64,000 bases of DNA from Roseihalotalea indica (GTDB lineage Bacteria; Bacteroidota; Bacteroidia; Cytophagales; Cyclobacteriaceae). Position 1 is the first letter of the stretch. Every line of letters begins with the position of its first letter. Positions 33,870-43,174 of this stretch are shown one piece after another. Location: contig NZ_JAINFL010000005.1 in assembly GCF_022458895.1 (NCBI RefSeq), forward strand, positions 1 through 64,000, written 5' to 3'. The translations under genes were made by a program, and so were the position numbers. The notes beneath the pieces are model-generated. The model was given only the letters and a program-made list of their open reading frames with translations. It was not told the DNA's origin and did no database searches.

Positions 33870-35033
33870 TCACAGGACCTCTTTTACCTGCTGGATTTCC
33901 TCAAAAGTATTGAAGTAATGGGGTGACAACCTGATAGCCCATTCCACTCCTTTCTGAGTGAAATCGATCAAGGCGTTTTCTTTGGTGGTTACTGAGTAGA
34001 TAATATGGTTGTCTCGCAGAACCTTCTCAGTGCTCTCCAGAGGTATTCCCGGTTTGGTGAAGGTAATAATGCTTGCCAGCTTTGAGCCTCGGTCCAGCAC
34101 CTGTAAGCCTGGAATCTGGGATAAGTCTTCTCTCAGTTTTTGCGATAGTTTTTGGTTATAGTCTTGCATCTCACGCATGCCAATGCTATTGGCGTAGCGC
34201 ACCGCTTCGGTCAGGCCGAGGAGTGAAGCGTACGATAGCTCCCAGGTCTCGAAGCGCTTGGCATTCATCCTGATCTGGTAGTCATCTATCCCTACCCAGT
34301 CAGCTCCTCGCATATCTAAAAAGAGTGGTTCTAACTTTTCCTCAATAACCCGGTCAGAAACGTATAAAAAACCGGTGCCACGCGGTCCGCGCAGGAACTT
34401 CCTTCCGGTAACACTTAAAAAATCGCAGCCAATTTTCTCAACATCTACCACCAGTTGCCCTACCGACTGGCAGGCATCAAGTAGGTACCAGGTATTGTGT
34501 GCCCGGCAGATTTTACCAATCTCTTCGGCTTGCTGTATCAGCCCGGAACTCGTGGGCACATGGGTAACAGCTACCAGTATGGGGTGATGCTTTTTCACCA
34601 AATCCTCAAAATTATCTAAGTCGAGGTCCCCGTTTGGTAAATTGCTGGCTCGTAGAATGTTGATGCCAAACCGCTTTTGTAATGATAAAAAAGCGATCTG
34701 GTTAGAGATGTAGTCATCATTGGTGGTTAGAATATAGTCTCCTGGAGAGAATGGAATGGAGGATAAAGCCTTAGCGTAAGCATCGGTAGCATGAAAAGCG
34801 AAGGCGATATTATGAGGCTGTGCATTGATCAGCTTGGCCACTTCGGGATAAAATGCTTCCACATCCTCAACCTTCTTTCGGGCTAATCCATAGCCGCCCA
34901 TTCGTTCTTCCTCAGTCAGATAGTCATTCATTACCTTCACTACATTGCGGGGCATTAGTGACGACCCGGCACTGTTCAGGAAAATTTTGTCAGTACAACC
35001 TACGGTATCTTTTCTGATCGTTTCTAAATCCAT
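33870..35033 (-). CDS. Class V aminotransferase/cysteine desulfurase-like PLP enzyme
   Basis: The 387-residue protein is a fold type I PLP enzyme. The cofactor residues are Asp186 (YLLDACQS) and the Schiff-base Lys212 (SVTGRKFLRGPRGTGFLYV). The opening IFLNSAGSSLMP and C-terminal AIRLSPHYFNT (substrate carboxylate Arg) match the isopenicillin-N-epimerase/selenocysteine-lyase-like branch of class V enzymes. The loop that carries the reactive Cys of true desulfurases is not evident. The substrate is unknown, probably a small amino acid. No operon partner is obvious. Confidence 0.85.
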   Translation of the reverse strand: MDLETIRKDTVGCTDKIFLNSAGSSLMPRNVVKVMNDYLTEEERMGGYGLARKKVEDVEAFYPEVAKLINAQPHNIAFAFHATDAYAKALSSIPFSPGDYILTTNDDYISNQIAFLSLQKRFGINILRASNLPNGDLDLDNFEDLVKKHHPILVAVTHVPTSSGLIQQAEEIGKICRAHNTWYLLDACQSVGQLVVDVEKIGCDFLSVTGRKFLRGPRGTGFLYVSDRVIEEKLEPLFLDMRGADWVGIDDYQIRMNAKRFETWELSYASLLGLTEAVRYANSIGMREMQDYNQKLSQKLREDLSQIPGLQVLDRGSKLASIITFTKPGIPLESTEKVLRDNHIIYSVTTKENALIDFTQKGVEWAIRLSPHYFNTFEEIQQVKEVL

Positions 35034-35170
35034 ACTATGTAGTATAAAGTCTAAGCAGTGAACCTGAGCTTAAAGTTAAAGTAACCTGTTGAGTAGAACA
35101 ATTTTATCAAGAGCCATATTCTTGGCATCTAAGATTGTATCAACGCATCAGCTTGAGTGAAAGAGTATAC

Positions 35171-36076
35171 TTAGTGGGTTTTAAGTAGTTCTTGTACCGT
35201 GGTCCATTGAATACCCGAGTAGCGGCCATTATCCAGGCCTACTAATTTAGGGCGGCCGCTGAACATGTTGCGCATATATTGCATTCCCTGCCAGGGAGGA
35301 AATACTTCATCTTTTTGCGGAGAAAGGGTACGGGTGATTTTAATGATGGTATCCAGTCGGCCCAGACCACCAGCCCGGAGAAGGTGAAATTGCTTTCCCG
35401 TGGCTTCACTAGTCGCTTCTTTTAACCCACGAGCAGTAAGCACATCGCCTGCGATATGGAGGTCTCGTGGGGTAGAAGGATCAAGGGCCGCCGCAGCGGT
35501 GTATGCCGCCGTATTGGCAATTGTAGTGAAGTCCATGGGTTGGTTGGCATCGCCCCAGTACACCACTCGCTTGATACCGAACAGAATCATAGGTGCCTGG
35601 CCGGTTAGCAGATCCATAAACATGCCATTGAAAATGGAGGTGGCGGCAATGGGAGCTTGATCAAGCCGGTAGCGGAACTCTCGCCGTAAGTCGAGGTTCC
35701 GGTTACTACCCGGGGGTAGTTTGGTAAAATCGATGGAATAGTCTGAGGGAATAAAACGGGGAACCCCTGCTTCTACTGCTGCATTGAGCAATGATGTCTG
35801 CACATCTACGATTACCTCTTTAAGTCCCGATAATGCCGAAACCAGGCAGGTGCCTCCTGCACAGGCTTGGGTTAACTCATCACTATTATTAAAATCAACT
35901 TCAACGACCTCTGCTCCTTGTTTGCGCAGGGCTTCAATTTTGGCGTTGGCACTTTTCGCGCGCACAAGGGCTTTTACCTGCGCGCCTCGTTCCAATAGCT
36001 CCTGGCCAATGCGTCCGCCCAGATCCCCGGTACCTCCGGCCAGAATGATTATGGCTTTTTCCGAATTTGTGGTCAT
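35171..36076 (-). CDS. NmrA-like NAD(P)-binding protein
   Basis: A 301-residue atypical short-chain dehydrogenase. The N-terminal nucleotide motif is GGTGDLGGRIG (about 14-24), with an Arg in the loop after beta-2 (LVRAKSANAKI) that suggests NADP. PRFIPSDYSIDF and SNRNLDLRREF are typical of the isoflavone-reductase/NmrA branch, which lacks the YxxxK catalytic pair. Members act as redox-sensing regulators or reduce aromatic substrates. It has 94 bp of AT-rich sequence before the downstream aminotransferase gene. Confidence 0.8.
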   Translation of the reverse strand: MTTNSEKAIIILAGGTGDLGGRIGQELLERGAQVKALVRAKSANAKIEALRKQGAEVVEVDFNNSDELTQACAGGTCLVSALSGLKEVIVDVQTSLLNAAVEAGVPRFIPSDYSIDFTKLPPGSNRNLDLRREFRYRLDQAPIAATSIFNGMFMDLLTGQAPMILFGIKRVVYWGDANQPMDFTTIANTAAYTAAAALDPSTPRDLHIAGDVLTARGLKEATSEATGKQFHLLRAGGLGRLDTIIKITRTLSPQKDEVFPPWQGMQYMRNMFSGRPKLVGLDNGRYSGIQWTTVQELLKTH

Positions 36077-36193
36077 GTAGATGTTCTGTTAACAATCAGT
36101 TCAGAACCCTAACTCGGTATTACTCGCAATGTTGCGGAATTGCTCAGTATCGCTAAGCTTTCTGGAAATCAGCCATCTCAGAGGTTGGGGGAG

Positions 36194-37666
36194 CTAGTCT
36201 TCTCCAATATGATGCTGGTAAAATTTCCAGGCTTCCCGCGCTACTTTTCTTCCTAACTCCAGCCCTTCTACGTTATCAGCCTGAATATGATAGCCGCCCA
36301 TTACCCGGGAGATTCCCGCCATTTCAGCTGTTTCGGTGAATGTTGGAAACTTCAGGGTGACGGTATCGCCCGGAGTATCAGGTTCCGTTAATGCACCCGC
36401 CACAAGGGTGACCTGTTCTCCGAATTCATCGCTGCCGGTCCATAATTTCAGTGCTTCACCACAACCGCCACTGATGGTGCTGTGGCCAGAGACATAACTG
36501 GGGAAGGGAGGGCACACAAAGGTTTCGGGCGAATAGGGCTTCCATTGGTTTCCATCCATCGCTATCATTCCCTGACCAGCACCACCCCAGGCGGTAATAG
36601 ACTGGCCGCCAAAATACTGATGCACCAAGGCATAAGGACGAGGGTAATCATAAAACATTTTTGAGTCCCACGAAGCAATGAAGGCATCCATGGCGGTTAC
36701 TTGGTTGTAGAAGTACATTTTTACATCTTCATCCAGGGTATGATGATCCCTTATCGACACATCCTGGGCAAACTTTAGCCAATGGCCAGCCTGCTGTACA
36801 GATTGGGGACCATCACGCATAAATTCAACCAGCGCTTTTTGCTCATCCGTTAAGTTCGCCTGTAGTTCTATCACCTCCTGAACTTCTGCTTTTAACTGTT
36901 CGGAACCAACAATTGGGGGCGGCCCCGGACGAAACTGGTCACCGGACTTTAGGGCAATGGGCTGCACTTTATCCCAAAACGGGGTGAGGCAAGCAGGAGC
37001 AAAGGTTCCGCCTTTACCGTCTGAAAAATATTTAGGTTGCCATCGGGTTGGATCAATATTATTGTCGGCCGAGTTTACCGGTTCGTAGCCTACATAATTA
37101 AAATAGGCTTGCCCCTGAGAGCCTTCTTCTTCACCGTATTGGTTGGCGCCGTCGTTTCTTCGGGCTTCAATAACAGCCTTAGCAGCCAGGTTGCCTATTC
37201 CTTCCGGCGTGGTGGGGTTCAATGTTTCATTACTGGGGTCCATCCCTAGTTCCTGCATAAAGGAGGCGAATAATTCCTGATCAGAGTAGTAATACTCGTT
37301 CATGGCTCTGAATGCCGCGTAGCTGATGGCAATCTCTTTGTTTCTGAGGGTACGTTCTTTTTCAGGCACTCTTGCAACCTCCTTCAGATAAACTGGTATC
37401 GCCTGATTGTCATATCTTGACCATGCATCAAAAACAGCAACGAAAATCAGGGCCAGATAGCGAGAGGTAATGGTAGGGCGAGGTAGGAATTTTTCAGTGT
37501 CGTTGGCGGTAGCCAGTATTGCCAGGTGGCCCCATTGGTACGCTATGTTTTCAGGGGCCGTTGGTTCTTTGATTACGGCTGTATGTTGAGTGCGAAGCTG
37601 ACTTTTTACAGAATGGCCGCTAAGAATAGTCAGAGTAAAAATGAAGAGGAAAAGGAGTCTATTCAT
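36194..37666 (-). CDS. Vanadium-dependent haloperoxidase (PAP2 superfamily)
   Basis: The 490-residue secreted protein (signal 1-22) carries the complete vanadate/phosphate pocket. These are Lys-x6-Arg-Pro in SKMFYDYPRPY, the PSYVSGHS motif with its catalytic His, and Ser-Arg-x5-His-x3-Asp in SRVMGGYHIQAD. The enzyme oxidises halides with hydrogen peroxide and halogenates organic compounds; related proteins act as acid phosphatases. The long N-terminal helical region agrees with the haloperoxidase branch. Halide specificity cannot be read from sequence. It is monocistronic; a -7-like TATTTTTG lies about 50 bp upstream. Confidence 0.85.
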   Translation of the reverse strand: MNRLLFLFIFTLTILSGHSVKSQLRTQHTAVIKEPTAPENIAYQWGHLAILATANDTEKFLPRPTITSRYLALIFVAVFDAWSRYDNQAIPVYLKEVARVPEKERTLRNKEIAISYAAFRAMNEYYYSDQELFASFMQELGMDPSNETLNPTTPEGIGNLAAKAVIEARRNDGANQYGEEEGSQGQAYFNYVGYEPVNSADNNIDPTRWQPKYFSDGKGGTFAPACLTPFWDKVQPIALKSGDQFRPGPPPIVGSEQLKAEVQEVIELQANLTDEQKALVEFMRDGPQSVQQAGHWLKFAQDVSIRDHHTLDEDVKMYFYNQVTAMDAFIASWDSKMFYDYPRPYALVHQYFGGQSITAWGGAGQGMIAMDGNQWKPYSPETFVCPPFPSYVSGHSTISGGCGEALKLWTGSDEFGEQVTLVAGALTEPDTPGDTVTLKFPTFTETAEMAGISRVMGGYHIQADNVEGLELGRKVAREAWKFYQHHIGED

Positions 37667-37883
37667 TTTCTTTGATGAAGTAATTTAATTCAGGTTAGGG
37701 GGTTTTCAAAAATATAATAAATCACTAAATAATGCTATTAGATAGGATTGTGATATCTTATCGAAAAGATTACAGGCAAATAAATTACGGATTTTTACTT
37801 ATGATTGCAGCCCTTATGCAGTATGAAAAGGCAAGGATCAACATAACAGAGGTGCTTTAGAAGGCATGGCTTCTGGGGCAAGG

Positions 37884-40421
37884 CTAGTAAGGGTCAACAT
37901 CAATGACCACATTGGTCTTTTTAAATGCTTTTTCTTTGCAGAGCTTGACAGACTCGTCTCGCAGAATGGTTTTGATGGCCCGCAGCTGTAAGTGCTTTTC
38001 CAGTTTAATGACCAGCTGTATTAGATATTGATTTCGTAGTCGGCTGATCAGCGGTTCTTCCGGCCCCAATACTCGAGAGCTTCCAATACGGTCTTTCAGG
38101 ATGTGGGCCAGATGGGCGGCAGCCAGATCAACCGTACGCTTGTCAGGGTTCTTGACCGTGAGGCGGATCACCCGCACAAAGGGAGGGTAATTATACACTT
38201 CCCGCTCATGAATTTCTTCCTCGAACAAGCCCAGGTAATCATTGGCGATAATCTTGTGCAAAATAGGTTGCTTCAGGTTGGTAGTCTGAATAATGACTCT
38301 GCCCACTTTATCGCGCCGCCCGGAACGGCCACTCACCTGGGTAATGAGCTGGAAGGTACGCTCGTGGGAGCGAAAATCCGGGAAGTGTATCATACGGTCG
38401 GCATCCAGAATGCCAACCAGGCTGACTCCGTCAAAATCGAGCCCTTTACTCACCATCTGGGTGCCAACCAGGAAGTCCAACTCTCGGCCAGCAAAGCTCT
38501 CGATAATCTGCTCGTAGCTGTTTTTCTTACGGGTAGTGTCCAGGTCCATGCGCTGCACACGAGACTGAGGAAGCAGGGTTTGAATTTCCTCCTCCAGCTT
38601 TTCGGTTCCAAAACCCGCTGTTCTGATTCGGGTAGAGCCGCAGGCTTCGCACTCCTGATGCACCCCTTCATGGTGACCGCAGTAGTGGCAGCGCAATTCG
38701 CGGGCATACTGGTGGTACGTAAGGCTGACATCACAATTCTGGCATTTGGGAATGTGGGCGCAATCCTCGCAGTGCAGGTAGGGGGCATATCCCCGGCGGT
38801 TCTGGAATATAATAGCCTGTTCTTTGTTGTCCAGCACCGCTTGCATAGCATCCAGCAGACCGGACGTAAAATCCTCCTTCATCGTCTTCTGCTTACGTTC
38901 GGCCTTAATATCAACCAACTCAATATTCGGAAGCTGGGCATTGCCATAGCGCTTATTCAGCGTAACCAATCCATACTTAGCATGGGAGGCGTGGTAGTAA
39001 GATTCAATAGAGGGAGTAGCTGAGCCCAGCAGTGTTTTAGAATGGTGCAGGCGGGCCAGCATCAGGGCAACGTCGCGAGCGTGGTAGCGAGGAGCGGGGT
39101 CAAACTGCTTGTAGGAGGTCTCGTGTTCTTCATCAACGATGATTAGGCTGAGGTTATCAAATGGGAGCAATACGGCAGAGCGCACTCCCACTACCAGCGG
39201 ATAGTCACCGGCCAGAATACCCTGCCATACTTCCACCCGCTCGTTGTCTGAGAAGCGGGAGTGATAGATACCCATACGGTCGCCAAAGATTTTCTTGAGG
39301 CGCAGAACAATTTGAGTAGTCAGAGCGATTTCGGGTAAAAGGTATAATACCTGCCCTCCGGCATTCAGCACTTCCTGAATCAGGTCAATGTATATTTCGG
39401 TTTTGCCACTGCCCGTGATGCCATGCAGTAGTACCGTGTCTTTTGTCTGAAACTGATGAAGAATTTCCTGGCGGGCCTGCTGCTGATAGTCGGTCAGGAA
39501 GACCCGTTCCTGGGTAGGGCTAGTGGCTTCGAAGCGGGATACAACCTCCTCAAATTCCTCGAATATCCCGTTCTTCACCAGTGTGTTTACCGATGAAGTT
39601 GAGAGGTTTCGGTCCATCAACTGGCTTTTGGCAATACCGGCTTTGTTCTCTTTGGCACTGCGGTACTGGGGCACGGCGTGCATATAGGCCATTACCACAT
39701 CCAGCTGTTTGGCTCGTTTCTCCAGTAGAGTAAATAACTCTTCCAGCTTATCGGGGTGTTGGGCATAGGCCGAAGCTAAGCGTAGTTTTTTGATGACCTT
39801 CGGTTTATATTTTTCTTTTACCTCCTCATAAATCAGGATAGCTTCTTTGGCAATCAGAGATTTGATGGTATTGTAAAAGCTTTTCTCCTGAAGCAGTTCG
39901 CCAATCTCATTATACGTGAGACTGGACTTCTCCTTCAGGGCCTCCAGCACTAGTTTCTCTTTCTCGGAGAACTCAACGGCCATCTCTTCTAACGAATGAT
40001 CTTCGGAAAAGAAATCGGGGTTGAGCTGCGCTTTAGACTCACTGCTAAGCTTCAGTCCGGAGGGCAAAGCAATATTGAGCACTTCACCCACAGTACAAAC
40101 GTAGTAATCGGCGATCCAGTCGAACAGCTTGATCTGCACGGGCTCAACAATGGGATTCTCGTCCAGCACTTCCAGAATGTAGCGGGCATTGTATTTCTTG
40201 GGCGGATCGTTGTGCAGTTTTCCTACTACCCCGGTCAGCACACGTTTACTTCCAAACTGCACAATAACCCGGCTACCGATCTGCACGATTTCCTCCATAG
40301 TGCGAGGAATTCGGTAGGTAAACATTCGGGGCAGGGGTACCGGGAGAATGATGTCAGCAAACCAGGTCAGGCGCTCGTCGGGAGCTTCTACGTTCAGGGC
40401 AATAGACTGAGAATCGGACAT
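37884..40421 (-). CDS. priA: Primosomal protein N' (replication restart helicase PriA)
   Basis: An 845-residue 3'-to-5' DNA helicase that reloads the replisome at stalled forks. The N-terminal 3'-DNA-end-binding domain (about 20-120) is followed by the SF2 helicase, with Walker A LLHGITGSGKTE and the DEEH box IIVDEEHETSYKQ. A zinc-binding insertion carries eight Cys: CEDCAHIPKCQNC and RCHYCGHHE through CEACGS. Helicase motifs VGTQMVSKGLDF and QVSGRSGR follow. All core motifs are present. A consensus -7 (TACCTTTG) lies only five bases before the ATG, so the transcript may be leaderless. Confidence 0.95.
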   Translation of the reverse strand: MSDSQSIALNVEAPDERLTWFADIILPVPLPRMFTYRIPRTMEEIVQIGSRVIVQFGSKRVLTGVVGKLHNDPPKKYNARYILEVLDENPIVEPVQIKLFDWIADYYVCTVGEVLNIALPSGLKLSSESKAQLNPDFFSEDHSLEEMAVEFSEKEKLVLEALKEKSSLTYNEIGELLQEKSFYNTIKSLIAKEAILIYEEVKEKYKPKVIKKLRLASAYAQHPDKLEELFTLLEKRAKQLDVVMAYMHAVPQYRSAKENKAGIAKSQLMDRNLSTSSVNTLVKNGIFEEFEEVVSRFEATSPTQERVFLTDYQQQARQEILHQFQTKDTVLLHGITGSGKTEIYIDLIQEVLNAGGQVLYLLPEIALTTQIVLRLKKIFGDRMGIYHSRFSDNERVEVWQGILAGDYPLVVGVRSAVLLPFDNLSLIIVDEEHETSYKQFDPAPRYHARDVALMLARLHHSKTLLGSATPSIESYYHASHAKYGLVTLNKRYGNAQLPNIELVDIKAERKQKTMKEDFTSGLLDAMQAVLDNKEQAIIFQNRRGYAPYLHCEDCAHIPKCQNCDVSLTYHQYARELRCHYCGHHEGVHQECEACGSTRIRTAGFGTEKLEEEIQTLLPQSRVQRMDLDTTRKKNSYEQIIESFAGRELDFLVGTQMVSKGLDFDGVSLVGILDADRMIHFPDFRSHERTFQLITQVSGRSGRRDKVGRVIIQTTNLKQPILHKIIANDYLGLFEEEIHEREVYNYPPFVRVIRLTVKNPDKRTVDLAAAHLAHILKDRIGSSRVLGPEEPLISRLRNQYLIQLVIKLEKHLQLRAIKTILRDESVKLCKEKAFKKTNVVIDVDPY

Positions 40422-40425
40422 ACTC

Positions 40426-40433
40426 CAAAGGTA
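40426..40433 (-). promoter_or_regulatory. Candidate -7 element of priA, abutting the start codon
   Basis: TACCTTTG on the minus strand matches TAnnTTTG and ends five bases before the priA ATG. A TTT rather than TTG sits 20 nt upstream. If used, transcription would begin at about the A of ATG. Confidence 0.3.
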
Positions 40434-40627
40434 GAAAATCTGGTGAGTTTGCGAAACCAGATGTGCGAAACCGAAGGCTCAAATTTCTGATTTGCTTTCA
40501 GCTTCCTTTTGCCGGATATTGTATTACTCTGAAACAGGTATGTGCCATAATGATACACCAAGCAGGTGCAAATCGTGTCCTAATACGTCTCAAGACGGTT
40601 GGCATATGCGTTGATGTATCGGTATAG

Positions 40628-40665
40628 GGTAAATGGTCTCTACTAATTGCTTCTAACCATTTACC
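40628..40665. repeat. Inverted repeat upstream of the ABC permease
   Basis: Perfect 10-bp arms GGTAAATGGT (40628-40637) and ACCATTTACC (40656-40665) with an 18-nt spacer, ending 31 bp before the permease ATG. It could be an operator or a leader hairpin. Confidence 0.4.
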
Positions 40666-40696
40666 TTTCACCGGGTACCGTTGACCCTTACAAATC

Positions 40697-43096
40697 ATGA
40701 TAAAAAGCTACCTTACCATTGCCTACCGCAATCTACTGAAGAACAAAGTATTCAGCCTTATTAACATTGCTGGCTTTTCTTTGGGATTTATCGCCGCTAT
40801 CTTCATTGCACTCTACGTGCTTGATGAACTGAACTTTGATGCCTTTCATACCCATGCTGATCGTATCTACCGGGTGACCGAAACGCTACAGGATGAAAAC
40901 GGTGAACGACAGGTGGTGGGGGCCGCTACCCAGATTGGCCCATCTGCCGTAGAAAACCTTCCTGAGGTAGAAAACGCTGTCAGATTGAATGTCTTTGGCC
41001 GGCTTACCCTGGGCTACGATGAGTTTCGCGATTACGAAAACTTTTTGGTAGCTGATGCCAGCTTTTTCAAGATTTTCGACTGCCAGTTTATAGAAGGTGA
41101 CTCTCAAACTGCATTGGATCAGCCTTACTCAGTCGTTTTGACTGAATCACTGGCTAAAAAGTATTTTGGCGATGAATCTCCGCTCGGTAAAAGCATGTAT
41201 GCCAGTTGGTACGAGAATGAGATCAACGTTACGGGAGTGATTGCAGACTTTCCCGCCAATACGCATTTTGCACCGGATATGCTTTTTTCTTTCTCAACCA
41301 TATCTACCAACAAAAATTTTAGAGAGTCTGCTGCTAGCGACTGGTCTTCCAACACATTTGCTACCTACCTTTTACTCGAGGAAAATGCTGATCCTGCTGA
41401 AGTTGCTGAACGTCTGACGTTCCTGGCTAATGAACACCGGACGGTCGATTTCCAAAACAATAAATATAGCCTGCAACCGCTCACCGACATTCATTTTCAC
41501 TCTCAGCACCTGGAAGATGATTATGTGTTTCACGCCGATATTGCCTATATCTACATTTTTGCGGGGATTGGACTGCTGATTTTACTGATCGCGTTTATCA
41601 ATTATGTGAACCTCTCTACGGCCCGGGCCATGAAGCGTTTTAAGGAAGTCGGCTTACGGAAAACTATAGGAGCAAGTCGTAAGCAACTGATCTTTCAGTT
41701 TATTGGTGAGTCTATTCTGATTGTATTCATTACCCTGGTTCTGGCAGTTACGGCGGTGCAGATATTGTTGCCCTACTTCAATGAGCTAGCTGAGAAAACA
41801 CTGTCCTTACGTCTGTTCCAGGGTGCTGCGTTACTAATTCTGCTAGGGATAGGAGTGTTATCTGGCATACTAGCGGGGGCGTATCCGGCATTTTATTTGT
41901 CACGCATTAAACCTTCATTGATTCTTCAACGATATTCCAGCTTTCGTAAAAACACCTCATTGCGACAGGTGCTGGTGATAGGGCAGTTTTCCTTTGCCAT
42001 TCTGATGATTACCGTTACCATCGTTAATTACCGGCAGATGCATTTTATCCGCCATACAGATCTGGGATATGAGCGTGAGCAGTTGGTTACTGTTGATGTG
42101 AATAGCCAGATCTTGCGAGAAAAGTACGAGACCGTAAAAGCTACTTTCCAGAAAATTCCTAATGTGCTGAATGTAACCGCTACTACCCGGGTGCCGGGAG
42201 AGTGGAAGAGCATTCCGACTGCTGGTGTGGCAAAAGAAAATGGGTTGCTGAATTTCCTCTACTTTGCCGGCGATGAAGATTTTTTACCCACCTACAACAT
42301 CCAGTTGGTACAAGGGCGAAACTTCAGAAATACCCCGACTGACTCAGCCAAGATTCTGATCAATGAAACGGCGGTGCAAACTATGGGCCTCACTGACCCA
42401 ATCGGGCATCGCGTAGAAGTTACTCATTTTGGCCAGGATGAGCTGGAAGAGCCTTTTATTGCTGAAGTGATTGGGGTGTTCGAAGATGTTCATTTTAAGA
42501 CGGTACGCGAAAAAATTGCTCCTACCATGATTACGTATTACCGTAACCCTCTTTATCCTATCGATTACTATACCTTGCAAATTGGTACCCAGAATGTAGC
42601 GCAAACCATCGAGGCAATTGAAAATGTTACTCAACAATTTGATCCGGCCAACCCCCTGGAGTACCATTTCCTGGATGATAAATTTGAGGAGCTCTATCGA
42701 GCTGATACGAAAACCGGCGAAATTATTAGTATTGCTGCTTTTCTGGCCATTGCCATTGCTTGCCTGGGCCTGTTCGGACTCACTAATCTGTCGGTAGAAC
42801 AAAGAGTAAAGGAGGTGGGTATTCGCAAAGTTTTGGGAGCTAATGTAGGGCAGATCACCTGGCTTATTGCCCGAAACTTCCTGCAACTAGTAGGAGTTGC
42901 TTTTCTGCTGGCGGCACCTTTTGCCTGGTGGATAATCCGGCAATGGCTTAATGAATTTGCTTACCATTTCCCTGTATCTGTTGACCTGGTATTAATTTCC
43001 GGTGGCCTCGTGCTGCTCATCGCAATAGTAACTATCAGCTTTCAAACCATTAAAGCCGCTGTAGCCAACCCGGTAGATAGCTTACGGTATGAATAA
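40697..43096 (+). CDS. MacB/FtsX-type ABC transporter permease (orphan)
   Basis: The 799-residue inner-membrane protein has two copies of the MacB_PCD-FtsX unit. An N-terminal helix follows IAYRNLLKNKVFSLINIAG, then a periplasmic domain (about 50-280). Membrane segments follow near 285-400, with the FtsX signature RFKEVGLRKTIGASRKQLIFQF, then a second periplasmic domain (about 440-670) and three last helices with EVGIRKVLGANVGQI. No ATPase gene adjoins, which is common for these Bacteroidetes permeases. They probably export lipids or peptides or act in signalling by mechanotransmission. Confidence 0.88.
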   Translation: MIKSYLTIAYRNLLKNKVFSLINIAGFSLGFIAAIFIALYVLDELNFDAFHTHADRIYRVTETLQDENGERQVVGAATQIGPSAVENLPEVENAVRLNVFGRLTLGYDEFRDYENFLVADASFFKIFDCQFIEGDSQTALDQPYSVVLTESLAKKYFGDESPLGKSMYASWYENEINVTGVIADFPANTHFAPDMLFSFSTISTNKNFRESAASDWSSNTFATYLLLEENADPAEVAERLTFLANEHRTVDFQNNKYSLQPLTDIHFHSQHLEDDYVFHADIAYIYIFAGIGLLILLIAFINYVNLSTARAMKRFKEVGLRKTIGASRKQLIFQFIGESILIVFITLVLAVTAVQILLPYFNELAEKTLSLRLFQGAALLILLGIGVLSGILAGAYPAFYLSRIKPSLILQRYSSFRKNTSLRQVLVIGQFSFAILMITVTIVNYRQMHFIRHTDLGYEREQLVTVDVNSQILREKYETVKATFQKIPNVLNVTATTRVPGEWKSIPTAGVAKENGLLNFLYFAGDEDFLPTYNIQLVQGRNFRNTPTDSAKILINETAVQTMGLTDPIGHRVEVTHFGQDELEEPFIAEVIGVFEDVHFKTVREKIAPTMITYYRNPLYPIDYYTLQIGTQNVAQTIEAIENVTQQFDPANPLEYHFLDDKFEELYRADTKTGEIISIAAFLAIAIACLGLFGLTNLSVEQRVKEVGIRKVLGANVGQITWLIARNFLQLVGVAFLLAAPFAWWIIRQWLNEFAYHFPVSVDLVLISGGLVLLIAIVTISFQTIKAAVANPVDSLRYE

Positions 43097-43174
43097 TCTG
43101 ACACAGTGCTGAGAGATTAGAGCGTGGTTTCCTACTACTTAACCACCCCGCTCCAGCCTCCCGGCACCCTGCCC

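Noticed and set aside
38103..39023. 306-residue plus-strand ORF
   Set aside because: It is exactly antisense to the helicase part of priA, has no recognisable domain, and its composition is what the complement of that coding sequence would give.
43120..43153. Hairpin GAGCG-TGGTT/AACCA-CGCTC between convergent genes as a terminator
   Set aside because: It has a three-base bulge and no T-run on either strand; too weak to call.
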